Assembly: GCA_020466095.1 (NCBI GenBank)
Contig: CM035808.1
Coordinates: 32,178,391-32,242,390, forward strand
Reading direction: 5' to 3'
From: Chlorops oryzae
Lineage: Eukaryota > Arthropoda > Insecta > Diptera > Chloropidae
DNA: 64,000 nucleotides
Shown here piece by piece: positions 48,901 through 60,900 of this stretch. Numbering within the stretch: the stretch's first letter is position 1; each line of letters begins with the position of its first letter. Position numbers and translations under genes: made by a program. The notes under the pieces are model-generated. The model made no database searches and was not told the DNA's origin. It worked only from the letters and a program-made list of their open reading frames with translations.

Positions 48901-51900
48901 TCTGGAAGGAAAAAAGTGTAAAAGTGTGAAAGAAAGTGTTCAATAGGTAGAAGAAAAAGGACATAGTAAACATTTAATACTTCTGTACCTAGGAGACTAT
49001 GTAACATGACAGCCAACATTTTAAGACTAAAACACATACTCCTGTTGCAAAATGCTTCTTTTTTTTGTGTGTAAACTAAAGGAAAGGTAATTCTGGAAAA
49101 TGCAAAAGAATGGCTTCTTGAGAAATTGAAACCGCAAAGTATGAAAAAAACAAATTCTAGCACAACTAAAGAGGCGCACATATTTTTTTTTTTTATTTTA
49201 TACACAACTACAATAAGAATCCACGCCTTACAATATTTCTCTCTCCATAGCTGGCTTTTCTTTTTCCTTTTCGCTTTTCCACTAAAGAAAAAAGCGCAAT
49301 TGTTCGTAAGCACATAAAGCACTCGGCTTGCAACAAAACAGTTTTGAGTTAAAAGGAAAGTAAAACGCCAAGCATTACACTCACTTCGCTTCGGATTACA
49401 TTCAGCTGCGGCAAACAGTTATTCAAGTATTTCAAATATTTTCTCATGTTGAAAAACAGTTTCCATTCGAAAGCTGGTTATTTCAGGCCACAAAAGTAGG
49501 ACATTAAGGATTGCAGGTACATCTGAAATTCTTTGTGTTTAGGAACTCTCCTAATTCGAAAAGTTCCAACAAAAAAAATTTGAAAAGAAAACAAATAAAA
49601 ATGAAAGAAAAAATTCATCTCCTATGACTAAGAGCCCAAAAAGTTTCCTATAACAAACCAAATCAACTCGTTCCTGAGTACTTCCCTTCCATATTATCCT
49701 CTCTATTCGAATTTCAATTGGAATTGAATCTTCAAGTCATTTTAAATGAAACTCAAAGCTTAACAGCCCCAAAACTAAGTCATATCCTTTATTAGAATAA
49801 AAAAATAATCTTTTTTACAAGAGCCATTTGCTGTAATCATTGCTTTAAAAAAAAGTATCTGTAAAGTTTCGATTTTATTCATACAAAGAACGAGTAAGTT
49901 TTACCTTTTCGTACGTAGTTACTTTATATTTTTTCTTTTATGTTTTTAATCGGATTGCCTATTACGAAGGAAATTCAATCAAAACTAATCCTTTCAATAG
50001 ATTCCCTTTCATATAATATACCTATATATACATATATATTAGGTGTAGTAAAAAGAAATCCATTATTTTTGCATTAAATTGAGGGCTTTATTTAAGATAG
50101 TTAGAATGACCCGATTTAGGTCAAATATGCGCGTTTTGTTCGATAACTTGTTGCCATTTTAAGGTAATTTCATTATGCCTCTCTCATAGAAGCCTTCGTT
50201 CCTATTAGCAAAAAATTGAGACAGTCGAATTTCAGAAGCCTCTCTTGAAGCGAATGTTTCACCAGCAAAATTGTTCGCTATGGACAAGAACAGATGGTAA
50301 TCACTTGGTGCCAGGTCCGGACTATAAGGTGGATGCAGAAGAACCTCCCAACCAAACTCCCGGAGCTTCTGGCGAGTCACTATCGATGTGTGTGGCCTGG
50401 CGTTGTCCTGATGGAACACAATTCCTCTTCTATTGGCCAAAGCTGGCCGCTTATGGGCGATTGCTTCCTTCAGACGGTCCAATTGTTGGCAGTAGAGTTC
50501 CGAGTTAAGAGTTTTGCCGTATGGGAGCAGCTCATAGTAGATAATTCCCTGCCAATCCCACCAAACACACAGCAAAACCTTCCTGGCCGTCAATCCTGGC
50601 TTGGCCACCGTTTCCGCCGGTTCACCTTGTTTCGACCACGACCGTTTTCGCTTGACGTTGTCGTAAGTGACCCCTTTTCATCACCAGTCACCAACTGCTT
50701 CAGAAATGGGTCGACTTTGTTGGGTTCAGCAGCGATTCGCAGATGGAAATTCGGTCTGTGAGGTTTTTTCCGTTAACTCGTGTGGCACCCATCATCGAGC
50801 TTCTTTGTGTATCCTCCTTATTCAAATGGTTCCAAACGGTTTTTTGTGCAATCTTTAGCTCTTTGCAATCAAACAGTGCTAACATGACGGTCGGACTCGA
50901 TAATTTCCATGATTTTATCGACATTTTCGACAATTGGCCTTCCAGTGCGTGGTGCATCCTTGACATCGAAGTTACCGGAATGGAATCGACGAAACCCAAA
51001 TTGCGCATGATTGGCTGTTACAGTATCAGGTCCATAAACGCTATTCACATTTTCAGCCGCCTGGATTGTGTTTTCTCCCTTATCGAAGAAAAACTGTAAA
51101 ATGTAGCGAATTTTCTCTTTGCTGATGTCCATCTTTGACAAGCTCTCAAACAAAACTGAATCAATCAATCAAAAAAGTGTCAAAAAAGCTTTTTTAGTAG
51201 GAATGTCATCTTTCTAATGCCCCCTAGCGGAACACGATCGGACTTATACAACGCGGATGCAGATAAATAACGCCATCTATTGGAAAAATAATGGATTTTT
51301 TTTACTACACCCAATATGTGTGTGTGCAACTCTTTTCCAAAGCGTGTTCCATGACTTCGAAAAAAATGTTTCTTTCCATTAAACCAGTAGAAAATAACAA
51401 AAAGTTTGTCAATCTTCGTCTTACAATCGTATTGTACATTTGAAGAGATCAAGCAGACAGCATTCATGTTCAGTATTTGCGCAAATGTGAAGATGAAAAG
51501 GCAACTGGGAAAGGATGATTGTGCCCCGGACTTGGATAGTAGGCAAACTGTTCATGGCTTCCTTTGTCATCGCACTTTGGCTTCTACATGGGCAATTCGT
51601 GGCTCTAGTTCAACCTTTTCATTGGAAAGCGTAACGTGCGATTTTCAGACTTAATACGTACCTAAAATCCGCTTGAAAGCTCAGGAAAGTCTTCTTTTGA
51701 GCTCTTCGGATACTTCTCAGGTAGAGATATGATATCCGGAAAAGTCAAAACGACTGCAGGCTATGTTCGTTGCTTTAAAGTCCATCGCTTAAAATGCTAT
51801 GAAGGACTTGATTGAGTCTGCTGGAACTTAACAAAAAACTCAGAGTCATTTTAGACAGCAGCGAAGTTGTTAGCAACGTAAAAAAGTTTCAAACTTTCAC

Positions 51901-54900
51901 ACATTTGTGACCTAATTTCGTCTCTATAGCTACAGGACATCTTGCAATCAAGCCGTATGCGACACTTCATTCATGACTTTTACCTTTTCATGAAGCAGTG
52001 TACTTTTCGAGGAAACCCCATTGATATCGCGTGTGAGAATAAAAGGGAAAGGGAAAACTTTTCAAGAAAATACACTCGAGGTTTTTAAACAAAGACGCAC
52101 ATCATTTATTCATGTGCTCATTAGACTTACTATGCGAAAAACAGGAAAGCGGTAATGCCACCATTCTCAAAGCCACAAATGCGCCAAGTTCTCACCTTCT
52201 TTAATATGAAAACCGCAAAATACCTTAATAAAGCTTAAGAAAGCCACTAGAGGAAATTTTTTTATGGCATTTTCTACAGAATACCTTCAAAGTCCAGAGA
52301 CTTCTACACATTAAACTTATGATTTTTGCTTCAATTCTTAGTATTCAAACCACGACTGCAATCATATACTTTTGAGTCATATCACTAGGAAATATAAAGT
52401 TATCCTATCAAACGATCTCAATTCCAAAATGTTATCATCGGGACAAGCACATCGAGTCCTACAACTTTATTCCTTTTGTTCTCCTTTTCAATGATTCAGC
52501 GAAATTCTGTTTCCGCTTCCATAAAAATTTTGCCGGTTATCAGTACAAATCGAAATTAAAAACGATTTAATATGAGAAAATCCCTTTCAGGTATCATATT
52601 TTTCTCTCTGAAAGGCAGAGTACACAAATCGAAACAAGTCACAACAAAAAATTGATAGTTTTCCAATCGCAATGGACTTCAGAATGCATATTCAGAGCAA
52701 ACAATGCCTTTCACTCCCTTTTGCAGCTTTAAGGCTTCCATAAAGGATTAACAAAATGGAACTTCAAGCGAAAGTTCTCTATCCTTCAGTTCTGACCGGC
52801 CTTCGGCAGGTATACGAGTATTTAGAAGTCATTTGTTCCCAATCGGAAAAAAGTCAAAGCAAATTGATGCGAGCAAATGAATCATTGGGAGGTGTGTTGC
52901 ATTCTATGAAGCTTCATACCATTTCAACCATTGATCCAAGTTCTTTGATTTCTGGACCACATGGAATCCATTTTTTTTTATTCAGTCCTGACGTGATATT
53001 TTTTTTATTTGAAACAATGATTTTACCTACATTTAAGGAAGCAAAAACAATTGATGAAAGCCTTAAAAACTTCCACAAAATAAATCACTTTTAAGTTAAC
53101 GCCTTTGCAATCATGATTTATCTCAAATATTCGAGGAAGCCAGAAGAAGTCCCAAAAATTAGTGTTCCTCGGATTTTAATGGAAATTTTTTCACTCATTT
53201 TTTAGGATATCCTCAACCTACATATCGTTGGCTCAAAGATGGAAAACCACTCGGAGATTTCACAACGGGCCAATACTATCGAATACAGAACACCAGAAGG
53301 GAAGACGCTGGAAGCTATCAATGCATAGCGAAGAACGATGCTGGTGCCATATTTAGTGAGAAAATCGACGTTATTGTGGCATGTGAGTCTACGTTAAAAA
53401 ATATAATATACATTTTTATTTATTCCTCGACATATAATACACGTCACTCCTGGTCGGAGCATAATTGATTAAATTAATAATATAATAAGTGGGCGACGTC
53501 AAAATTAAACACTTTCTCTTCGAGTGAGAAAATTCAGACGGAGTTCCGTAGAAATCGATCTGCCACAGGCGTACAAAATTACCTGACCACTGCTGACATG
53601 TCTGCTCATGAAGGAATTGTCAGTTAAAAAAGGCCATTAAACTTTGGCCTCGAATCCACGTCTAGACTTCTTAAAGAACTAAACTTTTTTGCATTCAATT
53701 AAATGGCTTCTAAATTAATTAAGGTCATCTTTCAATTGTGAGAAATTTTTCAAAAGCTATGACAGATGCGATTTAATATGATTCATAGCTGAAAATTACG
53801 TCATAAATATCTACATACAACGACCATTTTCCAAACATATAAATTACATATACTTAAATTTAAATATAATATGTACTTATGTGCATTTGTGATATAAAAT
53901 TCCCTTTCATACACACACACAGTTATGGGAATTTTCGAGAACATCACAGAAGGTCATCTTAGCGTCGTGTCGGGCCATCCGGCGATATTCGATTTGCCGC
54001 CGATCGAATCAATTCCAACGCCTTCGGTTTTCTGGCAAACCGAGGAGGGCCCACTTAACTACGACGTCAAATATGCCGTAACGAAGTCCAATCAATTGAT
54101 TATACTAAGTGCCGAGGAAATGGATCGCAAAGCGTATCGAGCTCGCGCCATGAACACCCAATTGGGCAAAGAGGAGAACAGTGCCTTCATACATTTGAAT
54201 GTAACCGGAGATCCGTACGTTGAAGTTGGCCCGCAAATTATAGTTCATCCTCAGAATATGAAATTGAAACGCGGCGAACAAGTGGCCGAACTCCAATGCA
54301 TTGCGAATGCACGTCCTCTGCATGAGCTCGAAACAATTTGGCTGAAGGATGGCATACCAATCGAGAGTGCTGGTGTCCTCTACAATCCAAATGACCCGTG
54401 GAATCGATCGTTGGCCTTATTATCGGCTAATCTAACGCATTCGGGCGAATATACATGCCAAGTTCGTTTGCGTAGCGGCGGCTATGATACAGTGACGGCA
54501 ACGGCCAAAATCGATGTCCTCGAACCGCCAATTTTCTTTACACCCATGCGTTCGGAGAATTTCGGAGAGCTTGGCACGGACGTTAAACTGCCATGCGATG
54601 TTATTGGGGATCCAGTTCCGACAGTGAAATGGTATAAAAACACTGAGCTCATCGATTTGAATGCTGACAAGTAAGTGAATTAAAGCAAAAAAGAAAAAGA
54701 AAGTGAAACCAGAAAAACGAAATGGAAAGAAATCTCTACCCATTTTTTAACATAAATGAAATTTCCTCGCTTAGATACTCAATGCTGGAAGATAATTCTT
54801 TGATTATTAAAAAACTGGCGTTGCCCGATTCCGCAATGTATCAATGCGCGGCAACAAATGAGGTCGGTGAGAAATCCTCTTACACCTGGTTGCGTGTAAA

Positions 54901-57900
54901 ATGTAAGTACTCATAGCACTCGAGCGATAAAACTGTACATAATACGTATACCTACATATATATACAAATATATGAGAGAGGGGAAACAAAAAATCTTTTA
55001 TGGTGCAAAGCAATTATTAACGCATTAGCCACATGAAATCTGGGCTTTGGATTGCTCTACAAATAATCATCACATAATATGCTTCATGTATCTTCATGTC
55101 TTCCACTTTTTCTCCTTCTCTCTCTCTCTCGCTCTCTCTTTATCTCTCTTTTTTTCTATTTCGATTGCTTGCTCATCCCCTTCCATTACAATGCATACAA
55201 AATCCATACGAACTCATTAGCTACTAAGTCTCATGCTGCTACCTTGGAACGTCATTCTGCTACTAAACACATTCATGGAGCCCATTTCTCTATGATCCTT
55301 GCAAGTAAAACTCACATTAATAACCATTTATTGCATTTTACGCGAAATGAAGTTCACGTCAGCGAATTATTGCGGCGCATCAAACGCATGGCACAGCCTC
55401 GTATTTTGAGTGTGCGTTCATCAAAGCCGGGATCGATCGGTGGCGGCTCTAGGCGTCGGGACTTTCGCTTTGGTATGGGAATCTCTTCCAAATTCACTTT
55501 TGCTAATAAATCATTTCCCTTTTGAATTTGCATTCATTTCCAAGGATTAAAAGCAAAGAGTTGCAAAATACGAACGAATTAACACAAACGAAAGTGATCG
55601 AATTTTGTTCTTTTTGCTTTTTAATCCTCGTCCTCCGTAAGCATTACATAAAGCACGTACTTAAATATTGCACCAAAAACTAACAACAGCACACATACAC
55701 ATTTTTAATATGCTTTAAGGAATTCCTTTAAAAAATTACCGGTACATATGTATGTACCTATATATATTAATTTACAACAGAAAGGTTGTTAAATAGGGAG
55801 GATATACCTTCGGTTAAATTCAATGGAATTAATAATCCTTATATAAACCCAAAGAAAAAAAAAACATTGAAAGAACAAAATCAACAACCGTAGAGCGCGA
55901 GGAAGGACTAACGTCTAATCGGCTTTCACAGCTATTGGCTATAATTCTAAGATGCTTAAATTTGATTTCATATGGGCAATACCACATAAGACGGCCCTAC
56001 AGGTTACACCAGTCACAGCAGGAGAAATCATGTTCTTTGAATGACTAACTCTTAATAAAAACGCTTTCAAAATTTGAGGTCCTTGAGAAAAAAATATTTT
56101 TTCTTTCATTTCAAATTTTATATTTCTGAACAATCAAAACGGAATTGCCTACATAAGGATGTTTCATTACTGGAACTCTTTAGGCACTCCAAAGACGGTG
56201 ATGAGTCACGAGTCACTACGTAACAAAATATAGCCATATCTCCCAAACGAGAATTCCATATGCGGTTAATCTGGAACATTTAAAAATTCTTTAAAAAACT
56301 CATTTTCCTGATTATACATTGGGAAAGTAAAAAGAGAACTGCTTTGATTGCTTACTTTCTTAATGAAATAATCACTTAATTTAACATGTCTCACCTTGAA
56401 AAGTTCATTAAAAGCAAATAACCTTAAAGACTCGATGTTAATATTTTGTTCCCAATGTCAAGAATTGAATACCCTTAATGGGAAAAGGAAAAATGTCCAT
56501 AAAGAGAACCAGTAAAGACATAAGACATTTGCCCAAAAATAAAAAATTTGGGGGGTTTTTGGAAGATTAGTGAGTTATGAACCGAAAAAAAAAAATCCAA
56601 AAATTTATGACTTCCAATTTCGATTAAAAAGTTATATATATAATAAGTGTCATATTCTATGAATCTTCGCGATAAAATTTTTTTTTAAACTGATGACAAA
56701 TTGTTCCAAAAGAGTCTAGTTCCAAACTGGTCCAAAAAAGACTAGTTGTCATCAGTTTTTTGAAAAAATTTTGAGCGAAAATTCTGGAATTTCACACTTA
56801 TTCTATATGTAATTTTTAATCGAAATCGGAAGTCATGGCTAGGGCTCGGATTTTGAATATTTTGAATTTTAAAATTTTTTTGCATTTAACTGTGCTTTTT
56901 GAGTATTTTATTCACTGAAGTAGGCTTTTTTTGTTAATTTGACAATTCAACATTTTAATAGGCATACTAAATTAAACTAATATGGAATTTTTGACTGTGA
57001 ATTTTTTTGAATTTTTTTGAATATTTTTTGAATTTTAATTTTTTGAATTTTTTTTTTAATTTTTTTGAATATTTTTTTTGAATTTTTTTTTCAATTTTTT
57101 ACATATTCAAATTTCGAGGCATAGTCATGGCAATGTCCAATGGATGATTGTTTAGGTACAGTTGTACCTTTCCCCTCCACCCCCTTTTCACTTCTTTAAT
57201 CACTTAAATACTGCAGAGCCATATTAGTTACAATTGCAATGAAACTGCCAGATCCATATAAAGGCCATATTAGCTATAAAAAAAAATAATGCACTAAAAA
57301 ACAAGCCAAAAATTGTTTGGGAAGGATACATTTTTCCATACGATTGAAGTACTTTGAAAAACACATAAAATTCATTCGAATTTTCGGAAAATTCCCCCGT
57401 CTGTATGACCGCCAAAACCTGTTCACCATTATCAGAAAAGAAGAAGAAAAAGAATAGACGAAAAAATATTTCACGAAATATTTCGAACATTTGTAAACAC
57501 CTCAAGAACCAAATTTGGAATGAATACTTTCCAACGCCTTGAAATAACATCCAAGAACTAACTTGGGAAAACAATCAATGTGAAATTACAAGATCCCCAT
57601 TCCTCGACGCTGTAGTATCTACAAATTGTTCCTTTGCAAGCATTTCAATTCCATTTAAATGTAAACTAATTGCAATTACTGCAAACGAAGCCCAACACTC
57701 AACGTTCCAAATTGCAACAAGTGATTTTCTTCTCTCCGACTGGCGTTTCCGAATTAAATAATTTACACGTCGACAACAGACAAACATTTTGCTTGACTAC
57801 TTTTCTCCCAATTCCAAGGGGGGAAGCAATCTGAAAACAATTTCCTATCAAATACTTAAGTATTAAACGCCATACCCAAGAACTGCTAAATTGTTCTTTT

Positions 57901-60900
57901 CAGAACCTTCCCACGTCTCGGATTGTAAGCACGTCGGATTCGTGCCAAGTGTTCCCACAAAAGTGCATTTGTATTAAGAGCTTCCTGGTAGAATTTAATT
58001 TGCGGCTTCAAATTCAGCGTGGGGACGTTGAGAAGAACAAGAAAAACATTCGCCTTGAATAGAATGCAATAAAAGAAGGCATTGCAATAACATACAAATA
58101 AACCTTTTGTCTGTTTGTCTATCCCACAAGTCAGTTCAGAGTTAATGTTAAATTTTTGCAAAAAAAAAGTCCCCTTCTTGCTCGATAGATGAGTTGAAAA
58201 TCGTGCGAAAAATCCCAACGAATTTAAAACGATAGTTTCGGTGGCCATCCGTGGTGCAATCGTTCTCTTTACTTTCCAAACAAACCTCGTAGCCAAAAAA
58301 AAGTGGAAGTGCTTCTGGATTGCACATGCAACAAAGCTCACGGTCTATTCATTTACCAACTCCGGCATTTCGACGGTCCATTTCTTTGTTAGTGGTTTTG
58401 GAGCACCGTTGCCCACAAATGCACTAATTGCTCACCGCTTCAGCTCAGGTTAGGCTACAAAAAAAAAACAAAAATCCTTTTTATTAAAGGATAAAATGAA
58501 ACGGATGCAAATCGGATGTTTTGTGTTCAACACTAGAACGGTTAGAAATCGCGCATGAAATTATTTTTGATTGCAAGGCAGGAGTGCTCTTGTGAAACAT
58601 TTTTCCTCTTTTGTACCTGTGCATTTAATTTTGTTCAGATAATTAGCACATCAAAGCCTAAGAGCTCTCAATGAAAAGGTTGAAATGTTGCCATGATATT
58701 TCTTTTTTTTTTTGCGCGTAATTAAGTGCATGAAATATTGTAATATTTTAGTTAATTAAATAAACCTTCGCATAAGAGGTTGTACGCTTAGGGGGAAACC
58801 CACTAGCTGAGGAAAAAATTTCAATTCTCCAACTTGTGGCCTAGATCCCCGTGTATATGTAAAGAATTCACTGCGTACGCTTCGCAGAATCGTTCTCCCA
58901 GTTGCAAGCAGTATTCGAAATAACATGGCAAAATTTTTGTCCTTTTTAAGTACGTACTCATGAACGAAAATTAAAAATTTATTAGGTACATGTTTCGAAG
59001 CAAAAATATTTGAGCAAAAATGTTCAAAACAAAAAACTGTGTAGAACAAATTTGATAACCATAATTCAGGCCACAAAATGAATTTCACATTTAGCCGTTA
59101 TGGCTTATTAAACACCACGATTTCGAAGACAGAAACTCAGAAGTTTCCAGTTCAATTCATACCGCGGTCTGAAAAGTTGGCGGCAGCATAAAGAGGATGG
59201 ATAGAGTGTATTTGGCTTCGAAACCATTGCCGCACCTATTCATATTGAGGCCTAAAGCGGTGACACAGGCAATTGGACTCCTAAACTGAAGTCAGAAATT
59301 GAAGAGAAATAGGTTGCATTAATACCAAAATCAGATACTTCTTTATACACAGAGAAAAAAATCAACCAGAAAACTGGTTAAATCGAAAGGAAAAACATAC
59401 AAAACGGCTTCAACAAGGAATATTTTTAATGTTAAAATTTTTTTTTTTTGGAAAAAATAAAGATTTTCCTTTTGAATCAACCATGTTTCAGGATGAATTG
59501 AAATGATAATTTTCAAAAATGGTTTTAAATTGTTGAACTAACCACGGACATAATTGAAATGACAAGATAATTCTTAAAATAAAAAAAATGTCTTAAATAA
59601 GCCCATAAAAGAAGAACTGTCAAAACAAATTTAATTAACGTTCAAAGCAAATGGCTACAGAGCCCCCTACTGAACATATCCCCAAAAAATAGCCACCGGA
59701 TGGACTTCATCCAATTTTATCACTCCGTTGTCGTCATATAGAGTTGTCGTGACTGCTTTCGCAATGCTTAAAAAGTTCTAAGATGAATGCATATCTTATA
59801 TGTCCTATTTTATAAACCAAATGAGAATTATACCGAACGTAAAGAAATGTAATTAAACATATTTCCTTTCAAATCAACCAAAAATTTGTTGACTCAACCA
59901 ATTTTTCTTTTGAAATTTTTGTTCTGCTCGAAAATCAAAAGGACTGTGAATAACAATGCGCCCTTTAAAAAAAATCATGGTTAAGTTCGCTCAGTGTAGA
60001 GAATTGCTAAACAAAAATTCTTGCGTAAAGTAGCAATGGCGAAATTTCGATACACAGAATCGATAATTTTAAATGAAAGTGAATTTTTGGATCGCTTAAT
60101 CGATCCTTAATAGATCCCTTACTAAATCGATTTCCGTGGCATAATTTTTCACAGGTCGGAGTCCCCATACACGTGTTTAAACCTCACCTAGAATTATAAA
60201 AAAAAAAAATTAATATAACAGTGGGATTCAAGCAGGTGTGCAATTTTTGCACCCTCGCAAATTTTGCGTTTGTGCAATTTGTTTGTATGGAAAAAAAATT
60301 CCTCGGCCGGGCAAATATTGCACATCGATTTTGATGGGCGAAATTTGCGCAATGTTATCGCACAATTTTTGCACTCCTTCTTTGCAGGGTCAAAATTTGC
60401 ACACAACAATTTCCACAGCTGCTTGAATACCCCTATTATTTTAATATATCCTTATAAAGGCTACAATTTGATTAAGTCTATTTAAAAAGCTCGAAGCTAC
60501 AATTACTGGAGTCCTATAATTACTGGAATCCTTCTTTTCAATATGACCTCTATATAATGTAACAGCTTTCACCCAAGAAGCAATAAAAACGTAAAGTTGA
60601 GCACTCACTAGGGAACTTCGCCACCTGTAGAATTTATTAGAAATGGAAACATCCTTGGTTGAGCACTATTTCTCCATAGTATGCACAATAAAATATAAAA
60701 CTCGCAATGGGATTTTAATAATAACGCTATGGAAGGAGCATGCTTTTCGCAATGCCGTAATTTAGGTCAATGGAGTTTATGCCATGAAACGCAATTAAAT
60801 TGCACGCGAGACCCGAGCACTTCAGAATGTTCCGAAGCCCGAGTGCAACATACACAATATGGGACGATAAAACGTATCACGAAGACTCCATTAAGTCGGA

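Larger units (their letters stand above)
48667..53205 (+). other. sdk: sdk intron 2 (4.5 kb)
   Basis: Holds mariner copy 2 (50039-51314). The rest has short frames only, including a 112-residue frame at 52756-53094 with no family resemblance. Confidence 0.7.

Noticed and set aside
48876..49322. 148-residue minus-strand frame in sdk intron 2
   Set aside because: Phe/Leu/Ser-rich, no domain, AT-rich composition equal to surrounding intron.
52756..53094. 112-residue frame in sdk intron 2
   Set aside because: No family resemblance and Phe-rich end from T runs; no splice context fitting sdk phase.
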